A DNA stretch of 7,602 nucleotides from Deltaproteobacteria bacterium (GCA_013813945.1 JACCQV010000074.1:1-7602), one strand, 5' to 3'. Shown: positions 1 through 7,072, counted from the first letter of the stretch. Translations and numbers: made by a program. Notes: generated from the sequence alone by a model not told the origin.

Positions 1-632
1 TAGCCATCTGACTCGATGGCGATCCGGTAGCGACCCTCCGGCAGCGTCAGCGTGGCGCGCCCGTTGGACAGCGGCTCGCGGAGGTCGTCGTCGACGAAGA
101 CGTTACCTGTGTCGACATTCGCGCTGATCACCAGCTTCGCGCCACCGGTCGTGGCCGGCGCGAGCTCGAGATAGGTCTTCTTCGCGATCGTTCGAACGGC
201 TTCGCTGCTGGCGCCCGCGGGCACCGCGACGAACGTCGTCTTGATCGTCGTGCGCTTCTTGACGTCGAGCATGGTGATCGTCGCCTGAAATCCGCCGCCG
301 TCCTTCTCGAGCTTTCCGTAGACCAGGATGTTCGTGTCGATGTCGTTGCCGATCTCCGCCATGCAGGTCGGGCTCTCGGTCTCACACTGCTTGATGAGCT
401 TCTCGTCGATCAGCTCGCGATCGCTGTTGGGCGCCAGCGTGTACGGACCGCTGCCGGCCTTAGCGCGCTGCCGCATCCCATCGGTGAGATCGCGTGCGAC
501 GGTGGTCGCCGCCTGATCGACCGTGCCCGTGACCTCGAGCCCGAGAATCGCAATCTTCGGCTTCGCGAGCGCAGAGGTCGAGGCCAGCACGATCAGCGCC
601 AGCGACAGGAGGACGCGAGGCACGGTGTTCAC
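1..632 (-). CDS. Exported PEGA-type protein, 3' end outside window (paralog of its upstream neighbour)
   Basis: The frame is open from a GTG at 632-630 to the window edge, giving 210 codons with no stop. It starts with a signal peptide (hydrophobic run about residues 7-22, likely cleavage after SALA at 23). Next comes a domain at about residues 24-140 with a strand-rich start (KPKIAILGLEV), an ELIDEKLI helix, a cysteine pair at C83 and C90 and a NILVYGKLEK strand. This resembles the TolB-N/CsgG-like module common in front of PEGA domains. From about residue 165 a PEGA-like beta domain begins (KLVISANVDTGNVFVDDD, then an EGRYRIAIESDG turn), and the window ends inside it. The start overlaps the previous gene's TGA as GTGA (629-632), suggesting translational coupling. 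A second GTG at 623-621 is the alternative start; neither has a clear ribosome site. The sequence shares long identical blocks with the neighbouring gene, so this is a tandem duplicate. Function is unknown; PEGA proteins are thought to act in the cell envelope. Confidence 0.85.
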   Translation of the reverse strand, partial: MNTVPRVLLSLALIVLASTSALAKPKIAILGLEVTGTVDQAATTVARDLTDGMRQRAKAGSGPYTLAPNSDRELIDEKLIKQCETESPTCMAEIGNDIDTNILVYGKLEKDGGGFQATITMLDVKKRTTIKTTFVAVPAGASSEAVRTIAKKTYLELAPATTGGAKLVISANVDTGNVFVDDDLREPLSNGRATLTLPEGRYRIAIESDG

Positions 633-1858
633 CAGTCGATCTGGAACGTGGCGCCGCCGCCCGCAGCCGAGACCACCGGAGTCACCGAGAACTGCGGCTT
701 CTTGCGAACGCGGCGTGACGCCGTTCCGGGCGCCGGCTGGGTCTCGGCGCTGCCACGGAAGAACGCCATGTACGCGGTACCGACGACGAGGACACCGATC
801 GCCCCGGCGACGATGCCAGACTTGATGTTGTAGTTCCGCCACGTGCAGACGTCCTGCATCTTCTTGGTCTGGGCTGCGTCGAGCGGGGCACCGCCACCCG
901 GCTGCTTGAAGCTTCCGCCACTGCAGTTGGAGCTGCCAACCTCCGCCTGGCCAAACCTCAGGCCCACGTCGCCCTTGTCGCCCCGCCACTTCATGAACGA
1001 GTAGGTCGAGAATGCGCCAACACCGAGGCCCGCCACGAGGGTGACGCCGAAGATCGGCTTCCAGATGTTCGACTTCGTCTCCGAGGTGGTCCCCGTGATC
1101 TCGTGCCGCAGGTCGCTCTTGCCCTCGACGAGCGTCACCGGCCGGGTGACGGTCTCACCACTGCGAATGGTCACGGTGACCTCGGCGCTGCGCTGATAGC
1201 CATCGGCCTCGACCGCCAGCCGATAGCGGCCTTCCTTGAGGCCGGTCAGCGTCGCGGTACCGGAGTTGAGGTTGCCCTTCGGTTCGTCGTCGAGCAGCAC
1301 GGTGCCGCGCTCGGCGTTCGCCGTGATCACGAGCGTGCCGAGCTCGGTCGTACCGGTCAGGTCGTTGTAGGCCTTCTTCGCCGCCGCCGCGATCGCCGCC
1401 GGCTCCTTCTGCGTGATGGTGAGCGGCGACTTGGCCTTCTCCATCTTCTTCTTGTCGACGTTCAGGAGGTTGATCGTGACCGTGTAGCCCTCCGCCTTCT
1501 TCTCGAGGCGGCCGTAGATCAGGAAGTTCGCTCCGAGGTTCTTGCCGATCTCCGACATGCAACCGATCGACTCGTCGCAGTTGTGGATCAGCTTCTCGTC
1601 GATCAGCTCCTTGTCGCTGCCGATCGCGAGCTGGTACGGGCCGGTTCCGGCCTTCGCTCGCGCACGCAGTCCTTCGGTGAGGTCACGGGCCACGGAGGTC
1701 GTCTGCGCGTCGATACCGCTCGGATCCACGACCTCGAGGCCGAGAATCGCGACCGTCGGCTTGTTCGCGAACGCTACCGAGCTGGTCAGCGCGATCAGGA
1801 ACAGGGCTGACAGCAAGCTAGCCATCGCCCGCCAACTCGACGAAAGTGCACGCGTCAT
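629..1858 (-). CDS. Exported PEGA-domain protein with two C-terminal membrane segments
   Basis: This encodes 409 residues from the ATG at 1858-1856. Residues 1-31 form a signal peptide (MASLLSALFLIALTSSVAFA core). About 33-155 is a TolB-N/CsgG-like domain (VAILGLEV, VARDLT, ELIDEKLI, FLIYGRLEK) with a cysteine pair at C94 and C100. About 173-246 is a PEGA domain (GTLVITANAERGTVLLDDE ... EGRYRLAVEADGYQ ... V-rich strand). Two hydrophobic segments follow at about 268-288 and 346-367, enclosing a roughly 55-residue loop with single cysteines at C312 and C338. The tail is basic (RRVRKK) and ends in a glycine-rich strand closing with FQIDW. The frame is open further upstream, to a GTG at 1975. I chose 1858 because it has a GAGG six bases upstream, a promoter-like -10 just before it and a signal peptide straight after it. 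The gene is first in a two-gene unit and diverges from the kinase gene. The domain calls are by eye. The exact role is unknown; a membrane-anchored envelope protein is most likely. Confidence 0.88.
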   Translation of the reverse strand: MTRALSSSWRAMASLLSALFLIALTSSVAFANKPTVAILGLEVVDPSGIDAQTTSVARDLTEGLRARAKAGTGPYQLAIGSDKELIDEKLIHNCDESIGCMSEIGKNLGANFLIYGRLEKKAEGYTVTINLLNVDKKKMEKAKSPLTITQKEPAAIAAAAKKAYNDLTGTTELGTLVITANAERGTVLLDDEPKGNLNSGTATLTGLKEGRYRLAVEADGYQRSAEVTVTIRSGETVTRPVTLVEGKSDLRHEITGTTSETKSNIWKPIFGVTLVAGLGVGAFSTYSFMKWRGDKGDVGLRFGQAEVGSSNCSGGSFKQPGGGAPLDAAQTKKMQDVCTWRNYNIKSGIVAGAIGVLVVGTAYMAFFRGSAETQPAPGTASRRVRKKPQFSVTPVVSAAGGGATFQIDW

Positions 1859-1864
1859 TGGGGA

Positions 1865-1868
1865 CCTC
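1865..1868 (-). promoter_or_regulatory. Ribosome binding site deciding the PEGA gene start
   Basis: On the minus strand GAGG lies six bases before the ATG at 1858. It is the best Shine-Dalgarno match near this gene and favours this ATG over the upstream GTG at 1975 and the in-frame ATG at 1825. Confidence 0.6.
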
Positions 1869-1876
1869 GAGATCCT

Positions 1877-1882
1877 AGTATA
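1877..1882 (-). promoter_or_regulatory. Putative -10 element for the PEGA gene pair
   Basis: The minus strand reads TATACT, five of six matches to the sigma70 -10 consensus and unusual in such GC-rich DNA. A start of transcription about seven bases downstream (near 1870) would leave a short leader of about 12 bases that includes the GAGG site. No convincing -35 is visible: the bases 16-18 positions upstream read TCTTCC or GTCTTC. The core GTATAC is a palindrome, so the plus strand reads TATACA at 1879-1884. That could serve the divergent kinase gene with a leader of roughly 85-90 bases. Confidence 0.4.
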
Positions 1883-1919
1883 CACCGTCCCCGAACCCGG
1901 AAGACACCGGATGACACGG
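1882..1919. repeat. Three ACACCG-type hexamers in helical phase
   Basis: ACACCG occurs at 1882-1887 and 1904-1909, and the near copy ACACGG at 1914-1919. Start-to-start distances are 22 and 10 bases, about two turns and one turn of the helix. They overlap or flank the -10 and -35 regions of the PEGA promoter, as a regulator-binding array might. The hexamers are short and this could be chance. The rest of the 119-bp intergenic region shows no hairpin or terminator that I can see. Confidence 0.2.
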
Positions 1920-1977
1920 CGCTGAACCGGCTTGTGGCTTGCCGGAATGTGGCGGGTTACGGTGCCGGTCTTCACCC

Positions 1978-3495
1978 ATGCGCACCCTGTCGGCGCGGAT
2001 TCTCCTCGGCTTTGCCGCGCTCACCGTGACGTTCGGTGTGATCACCGCCTCGGTCGTCTACCAGATGACCAAGGTGGAGGAGCAGGTGATCGTCATCGGC
2101 AAGGGGTATGTCCCGCTGGCGCTCGGTACCAAGGATCTGGCCCGCCGCCAGGAGGATCTCCGCAACTACCTCGAGGAGCGGCTCACCGACGAGTCGAATG
2201 CCCAGGTCGCGCGGATGGCCCTGACGCGCTCCCGCAACATCCGCGATCGAACCCTCAAGAGCACGCTCAAGACCCTCGAGACGGTCGAGCAGCTCGTCCA
2301 CGTCGATCCCCGGCAGTTCGCCGTGACGCGCCCCACACTGGTAGCCCTCGAGCAGGCGGTCGCCGGCGTCGCTCCGCTCTATGACGACCTGCTCACGGCC
2401 CCGCCGCTCGGGCCCGAGGACGTCTGGGACGGCAAGCAGAAGCTGGCGTTCGAGGCACTCGGCAAGCTCCGGAACGAGGAGCGCAAGCTGTCCCTGAAGG
2501 CGAACGCGCTGTCCGAGCAGCTCGATGGGTATGTCGCCACGACAACGTTCCGACTCGAGCAGAACGAGCAGACGCTGCGGTTGCGCACGATCTATCTCGG
2601 ACTCGCCGCCGTGCTGCTCGGCCTCGTGATCACCGTGTGGGTGGTGATCACCCTCCGCCCGCTGCGCCGCCTTCGCGATGGCGCCCGCCGGATCGCCGCC
2701 GGCGACTACGCGAGCCGGATCCCGGAGCGCGGACCGTCAGAGGTCGCGGATCTCGCGCGTGAGTTCAACTCGATGGGACGCGCCGTGGAGGAGCGCGAGC
2801 GCGAGCTGGTGCGATCGGAGCGGCTCGCCGCGGTCGGCAAGATGGCCGCGATGATCACGCACGAGGTTCGCAATCCGTTGTCGTCGATCGGCCTCAACAC
2901 CGAGCTCATCGAGGAAGAGCTGCTCGAGGTTCCGAACGCCGAGGAGGCGCGCGGACTGTGCCGTTCGATCCATCGCGAGGTCGACCGGCTGACCGCGATC
3001 ACCGAGGAGTATCTCGCGTTCGCTCGGTTGCCGAAACCGAAGGTCGCGCACGAGCCGGTCAACCCGATGGTCGCCGCGCTCGCGTCGTTCGTACGCGAGG
3101 ATCTGGCAGGCAAGAAGGTCGCGCTGAGCACCGAGCTCTCGAGCGACGATCCGATCGGTCTGATCGATGCCGGCCAGATCCGGCAATGCTTGATCAACCT
3201 CGTGCGAAACGCGTCGGAGGCAGTCGCGGCCAAGGGCGGAGGGCGAGTCACGCTGCGCACACGGAGAGACGGGGATCGCGTCGCGATCGAGGTCGAGGAC
3301 GATGGTGTCGGAATTCCGGCAGACGTCCTGCCCCGCCTGTTCGACCCGTTCTTCTCGACCAAGGACAGCGGCAGTGGCCTGGGGCTCGCCCTGACCCAGC
3401 AGATCGTGCGCGACCACGGTGGTGACCTCGACGTCAGCAGTGTGGTCGGGCGGGGTACGACCTTCACGGTACGCGTTCCGGGCGCTCGCGCCTGA
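1978..3495 (+). CDS. Membrane sensor histidine kinase, NtrB-like (HAMP, HisKA, HATPase)
   Basis: This encodes 505 residues from the first ATG of the frame (1978); a TTG at 1939 is the only obvious upstream alternative, and no strong ribosome site is visible for either. A membrane helix spans about residues 7-28. A mostly helical extracytoplasmic region of about 175 residues follows, resembling a four-helix-bundle sensor, and a second membrane helix spans about 204-226. A HAMP linker (about 227-280, RPLRRLRDGARRIAAGDY) leads to the dimerisation domain with phospho-acceptor His295 in ITHEVRNPLSSIG. The ATPase domain carries the N box (LINLVRNASEAV, Asn407 and Asn411), the G1 box (DDGVGIP, 441-447), the F box (LFDPFFSTK, 454-462) and the G2 box (GSGLGLAL, 465-472). 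All catalytic motifs are intact. HEVRNPL places it near NtrB/ZraS-type kinases, whose usual partners are NtrC-type regulators. Here the adjacent gene is instead a PilZ-receiver protein 49 bases downstream, probably co-transcribed and the likely phosphorylation target. The signal sensed cannot be told from the sequence. Confidence 0.95.
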   Translation: MRTLSARILLGFAALTVTFGVITASVVYQMTKVEEQVIVIGKGYVPLALGTKDLARRQEDLRNYLEERLTDESNAQVARMALTRSRNIRDRTLKSTLKTLETVEQLVHVDPRQFAVTRPTLVALEQAVAGVAPLYDDLLTAPPLGPEDVWDGKQKLAFEALGKLRNEERKLSLKANALSEQLDGYVATTTFRLEQNEQTLRLRTIYLGLAAVLLGLVITVWVVITLRPLRRLRDGARRIAAGDYASRIPERGPSEVADLAREFNSMGRAVEERERELVRSERLAAVGKMAAMITHEVRNPLSSIGLNTELIEEELLEVPNAEEARGLCRSIHREVDRLTAITEEYLAFARLPKPKVAHEPVNPMVAALASFVREDLAGKKVALSTELSSDDPIGLIDAGQIRQCLINLVRNASEAVAAKGGGRVTLRTRRDGDRVAIEVEDDGVGIPADVLPRLFDPFFSTKDSGSGLGLALTQQIVRDHGGDLDVSSVVGRGTTFTVRVPGARA

Positions 3496-3544
3496 ACCAG
3501 TCCCTTGCGATCCGCGGTTCGCCCTGAGATCATCGGCGCGCGAG

Positions 3545-4282
3545 ATGTCCGACGACGAGAAACGGCGAGACAACCGGGAGCCCGTCACGCTCTTCGTGGA
3601 ATACGAAGGCGCGGACGATCTGATCGGTGACTTCACCGAGAACCTGTCGTCGGGGGGCACGTTCGTGGCGACCACGCGCGAGCTGCCGATCGGCACGCAG
3701 ATCCAGCTCGTGCTCGGCTTCCCCGGCCTGCTCGCGCCGATCTCGATCGAGGGGATGGTCCGGTGGAAGCGCGGGCCCGGCAGCTCCGAAGGCGAGGCAG
3801 GAGCCGGGATCGAGTTTGCGGCCGGCCCTGCACGCGATCAGCTCGCGACGTTGATCGACAAGGTCCGCACTCGTGACCCCAAGACCGTGTCCCGGCTGTT
3901 CCGCGTGCTCGTCGTCGAGGACAACAAGCACGTCGCCCAGCTGATCACCGAAGGCCTGCGCGGCTCTGCCCGCCGCGATTTCGGCGGCGTCTCGTTCGTG
4001 TTCCGCGCCGCGGAGGATGGCCGCGCGGCAGTCGAGATCCTGCGCCGCGAGAAGTTCGACGCCTTGATCATCGATGTCTACTTGCCGATCATGGACGGTC
4101 CGCGCGTGATCCAGCAGGCGCGCGGCGAGCTCGGCCTCACCGAGCTGCCGATCATCGCGGTCTCCGCCGGAGGTGAATCGGCGCGCCGCTCCGCGCTCGA
4201 CGCCGGTGCGAACATCTTCCTCGACAAGCCGATGCGCCTCCGCCAGGTCATCGACACGATGCAGCGCCTGCTCGGCACCTGA
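3545..4282 (+). CDS. PilZ-receiver fusion: c-di-GMP-binding response regulator
   Basis: This encodes 245 residues from the ATG at 3545. The frame is open upstream to 3419, but that part overlaps the kinase gene in another frame, and homology by eye begins after this ATG. Residues 5-110 form a PilZ domain with both hallmark c-di-GMP motifs: RxxxR (Arg7, Arg11) and NxSxxG (Asn33, Ser35, Gly38). A GMVRWKR strand follows near 70-76, as in the myxobacterial PilZ subfamily. Residues 118-245 form a receiver domain with acidic pair Glu125-Asp126, phospho-acceptor Asp177 in LIIDVYLPIMDG, Ser207 in AVSAGG and Lys228-Pro229 in FLDKPM, all expected for an active receiver. There is no DNA-binding or enzymatic output domain, so the protein probably acts by binding partners. 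It could combine phosphorylation by the upstream kinase with c-di-GMP level. The 49-base gap to the kinase gene holds no terminator-like hairpin, which supports one transcript. A Shine-Dalgarno site is not obvious. Confidence 0.93.
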   Translation: MSDDEKRRDNREPVTLFVEYEGADDLIGDFTENLSSGGTFVATTRELPIGTQIQLVLGFPGLLAPISIEGMVRWKRGPGSSEGEAGAGIEFAAGPARDQLATLIDKVRTRDPKTVSRLFRVLVVEDNKHVAQLITEGLRGSARRDFGGVSFVFRAAEDGRAAVEILRREKFDALIIDVYLPIMDGPRVIQQARGELGLTELPIIAVSAGGESARRSALDAGANIFLDKPMRLRQVIDTMQRLLGT

Positions 4283-4285
4283 TCG

Positions 4286-7072
4286 TCACTTCAGCTTGGC
4301 TTGCAGCTCGAGGATCTCCGGGTGCTCCGGCTCGGTCTTCGCCGCGAGCGCGATCGCCGCCTTCGCGTCCGCCTTCTTGCCGAGCTTGATCAACGCCTTC
4401 GCGCGACCGACGTGGACGAGCGCGGGGCGCCGCGGCGCCGGCTTGAGCAGCAACATCGTGTCGTAGGTGAAGAGTGCCTTCGCGCCGTCGCCGGTCTCGA
4501 TCGCGGACCTGCCGAGCGCGGCGAGGACGTCCGGATCGTGCGGCGCGATGAACATCGCCATCTCGGCGTAGGTCTTCACCTTCGGCCAGCTCGCCAGCTT
4601 GGTGTACTCGGCGATCAGCTCCTTGAGGGGCGCGAGCTCCATCTGCTCGAGGAACGCGTAGTGCTCGAGCTCGACGAGCGACTTCTGCGTGTTCCCCGCC
4701 TTCTTGTACAGCTGAGACAGCTCCTGATACGGGTAGCTGCGTTCCGGGTCGAGCTTCTTCGCGGCGCACAGCTGCTTCTCGACCTCGGCGATGTTGTTCT
4801 CCGTCTGCGCGATCTGCGCGAGGCGCGAGCGCAGGTCGTAGTTGTCGTGACCATCGGCGATCAGACCGATGATCAACGACTTCGCCTTGACCGCGTCGTT
4901 CTTGTGCATCGCGACCTCGGCCATGATGTAGCGAGCGAACGGTTGCTTCGCATCGAGCGCGAGCGCGGCCTGTGCCGCAACGACGGCCTTGTCGGCATCT
5001 CCCGCGTAGTAGTGCCCGAGCGCCACGTTCGCGCGCGCGCGCGCATCCCTGGGAGCGGCGTCTGCGGCGATCTCGAGCTTCGTCATGTCGTCGAAGCCGC
5101 GGGTCGGAAGCTTGAGGGTTCCGGCGTACGGCTTGAGGCGAAGGTCGAGGTACGAGCGGAACTCGGCGTCGAGCTGCGCGATCGTCTTGCCCGTGATCAG
5201 CTGCAGCACCTCCGGCGTCTCCTTGCCCTTGCCGAACAACTTGAGCGCCTCGACGATCTTCGGGAAGCCGTACGCCTGCACGAGATACTCGACCGTCACC
5301 GCCGACTGGTAGTACGCGACGATCACGGCGCTCGTGTCGGGCTGCATGAACTCGGAGTTGAGCGCCGCGATCGAGGGCAGCGTTCCGTTGGCGACCGCAC
5401 CGTAAAGATCCGCGTCGTTCTCGCGGCGCCAGTCCGGCCGGGCGATCAAGGTCTCGTACTCGCTCAGGCCCTCGGTGAACCACCGCGGCACGCGCGAGTT
5501 CGACAGCTGGATCGCGAACACGTGGCCGAGCTCGTGCCACAGCACCATCCCCCAGTTGATGTCACCCGTCGCCGGCGACATCGCCGTGATCACCTGGCCA
5601 AAGCAGACTCCGAGCGCTCCGAGATCGGGCAGACCGACGGTGCGAATCGCGTAGTCCGTTCGGTCTGCGTACAGCTCGAGCGTCGTGGGCTGTTTCGGCG
5701 TGAAGCCATACCGCTTCACCATGTCCGCGAAGGCCTTCTCGAGCGTCGGCTCGATGTAGCGCGACAGCACCGGCCGCTCGTCGTTGTGATAGCGGATCCG
5801 GAAGTTCTTCGTCATCGCGATCGAGTAGTCCTTCGGGATCGTCGATTTGAACAGGTCGCGCGTGTTGAACGTGCGGACGTTGTACTGGTCACCCGCCCAC
5901 GACTTCTCGATCCACTCGAGGCCTTCCTTCTCCATCCCGAGCCGCAGGTAGCCGAGGCCCGCGCCGGCCATCGCCTCGTAGAACGAGGGACGCAGCTTCA
6001 CCGCATCCTTCTCGAGCTCGATCGCCTCGACGTAGCGATGCTCGCGCACCGCTGACCTCGCGACGATCCGGTAGAGCTGGGCATACGACGGATTGATCGC
6101 GAACGCGCGCTTGCGCTCCGCGTCGTAGGTCTTGGTGTCATCACGAAGCCATGCGATCGTCGCCTTCATCGAGATCGCCTCGACGTCCTCCTTGTTGATC
6201 GCGAGGATGGAGTCGAGCGTCTTCTGAGCGTTCTCCCACTCGTTGCGGTCGATCGCGATCGACGCGCGGACCTTGAGTGCGCGAGCGTTCTTCGGATTCA
6301 CTGCCAGCGCGGCATCGACGTGGTGGTTGACCGCTGCGAGGTCGTAGCGCGTCTCGACGATCACCTCGGCCATCGCGGCGTGCCCATCGGGATGGTTCGG
6401 GTTGACCTTGAACACGTCCTCGAGCGTCTGCTCGGCGAGCTGCGCCGCGTACTTCTGGAGAAACAGATCCGCCCACTCGACACCCACGTCGGTGCTCTGC
6501 GGCCGGATCTTGAGCGCCTCGCGGAACGCCTCGTTCGAGAGCTGGAACTGCGCGGTGTAGCGCGCGGCGATCGCCAGCTGCGTGAGCTGGTCGGCGTCAT
6601 CGAGGTTGAGCTTCTGCTTGTCGGACTCGCTGATCGTCAGGTCGAACAGGGCCTTGGCGCCGAGGAGGTCGCCCTGGGCGTAGCGGATCTGGCCGAGCGC
6701 GGTCCGCACCCAGCGATCATCGGGGCGATCCTTGTAGAGCGCCTCGAGGTCCTTGCGGGCCTCGCCGATGCGGCCAGTATCCTGCCGCAGCTCCGCGAGG
6801 GCGAGCCGGGCCTCTGCAGCCGCCGCATCCTTGCCCTGCGCCAGGGGGGTGAGCGTGCCCTCCGCGCCGGCGAAGTCACCGGTCGCGAGCTGCGCGCGCG
6901 CGAGGAGGATCCGCGCCGCGGCGCGATCCTTGCCGACGACCTTGCCGAGCTCGCTGATCGCCGTCTTGTAGTCGCCCGCGACGAGCTTGTCGCGACCGGT
7001 GGCGAGATCGGCGTGGGCGGTCCCCGCAACCATGAACAGGACGAGGAACGCCGGTGCCAGCCTCAACTGCAT
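4286..7072 (-). CDS. Exported TPR protein with embedded zinc metallopeptidase (peptidase MA-like) domain
   Basis: This encodes 928 residues from the ATG at 7072. A signal peptide (LAPAFLVLFMVAGTAHA, cleavage after Ala21) follows immediately, and a purine-rich GAGGGG abuts the ATG, closer than usual. A TTG at 7108 is the upstream alternative. About residues 22-400 are tetratricopeptide-like repeats (for example LLARAQLATGDFAGAEGTL, then ALGQIRYAQGDLLGAKALF). About 417-645 is a gluzincin-like peptidase domain with HELGH (zinc ligands His513 and His517, catalytic Glu514). The third ligand is probably Glu534 in WFTEGLSEY, 17 residues after the second histidine, as in the peptidase MA / M1-like group. 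A second TPR block runs from about 662 to the end (ALGHYYAGDADKAVVAAQAAL, LSQLYKKAGNTQKSLVELE). No lipobox or C-terminal membrane anchor is seen, so a periplasmic or secreted protein is likely. The TPRs may present substrates or partners. The substrate is unknown and proteolysis is inferred from the motif. The gene is convergent with the PilZ-receiver gene, with stops 3 bases apart. Confidence 0.92.
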   Translation of the reverse strand: MQLRLAPAFLVLFMVAGTAHADLATGRDKLVAGDYKTAISELGKVVGKDRAAARILLARAQLATGDFAGAEGTLTPLAQGKDAAAAEARLALAELRQDTGRIGEARKDLEALYKDRPDDRWVRTALGQIRYAQGDLLGAKALFDLTISESDKQKLNLDDADQLTQLAIAARYTAQFQLSNEAFREALKIRPQSTDVGVEWADLFLQKYAAQLAEQTLEDVFKVNPNHPDGHAAMAEVIVETRYDLAAVNHHVDAALAVNPKNARALKVRASIAIDRNEWENAQKTLDSILAINKEDVEAISMKATIAWLRDDTKTYDAERKRAFAINPSYAQLYRIVARSAVREHRYVEAIELEKDAVKLRPSFYEAMAGAGLGYLRLGMEKEGLEWIEKSWAGDQYNVRTFNTRDLFKSTIPKDYSIAMTKNFRIRYHNDERPVLSRYIEPTLEKAFADMVKRYGFTPKQPTTLELYADRTDYAIRTVGLPDLGALGVCFGQVITAMSPATGDINWGMVLWHELGHVFAIQLSNSRVPRWFTEGLSEYETLIARPDWRRENDADLYGAVANGTLPSIAALNSEFMQPDTSAVIVAYYQSAVTVEYLVQAYGFPKIVEALKLFGKGKETPEVLQLITGKTIAQLDAEFRSYLDLRLKPYAGTLKLPTRGFDDMTKLEIAADAAPRDARARANVALGHYYAGDADKAVVAAQAALALDAKQPFARYIMAEVAMHKNDAVKAKSLIIGLIADGHDNYDLRSRLAQIAQTENNIAEVEKQLCAAKKLDPERSYPYQELSQLYKKAGNTQKSLVELEHYAFLEQMELAPLKELIAEYTKLASWPKVKTYAEMAMFIAPHDPDVLAALGRSAIETGDGAKALFTYDTMLLLKPAPRRPALVHVGRAKALIKLGKKADAKAAIALAAKTEPEHPEILELQAKLK

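Noticed and set aside
1384..1397. GCGATCGC octamers, also seen near 4350 and 6570
   Set aside because: They recall the cyanobacterial HIP1 repeat, but they sit inside genes, encode ordinary Ala-Ile-Ala type codons and are expected by chance in this GC-rich sequence.
1103..1810. A 235-codon plus-strand frame opposite the PEGA gene
   Set aside because: It is an Arg/Leu/Val-rich shadow. The minus strand carries the signal peptide and the paralog-conserved domain.
3496..3544. Possible terminator or promoter between the kinase and PilZ-receiver genes
   Set aside because: No GC-rich hairpin with a T run and no -10/-35 pair is visible in these 49 bases, so co-transcription is simpler.
2706..3696. 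Long minus-strand frames (275 and 319 codons) opposite the kinase and PilZ gene
   Set aside because: They are low-complexity Arg/Ser/Asp-rich translations with no recognisable motif. The plus strand shows full kinase and PilZ motifs.
5030..5044. A 15-base alternating CG run, which could in principle adopt Z-DNA
   Set aside because: It is fully explained by an Ala-Arg-Ala-Arg stretch in a TPR linker of the peptidase gene, and such runs are common at this GC content.
4248..5540. A 430-codon minus-strand frame in another phase of the TPR-peptidase gene
   Set aside because: Its composition is dominated by Arg, Ala, Gly and Asp with no motifs, and it overlaps the well-supported gene on the same strand.
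4301..6055. A 584-codon open frame on the plus strand, antisense to the TPR-peptidase gene
   Set aside because: It is very rich in Arg, Leu, Val and Glu with no domain pattern. It lies opposite a gene with a signal peptide, TPRs and a zinc motif, so it is a typical shadow frame in GC-rich DNA.
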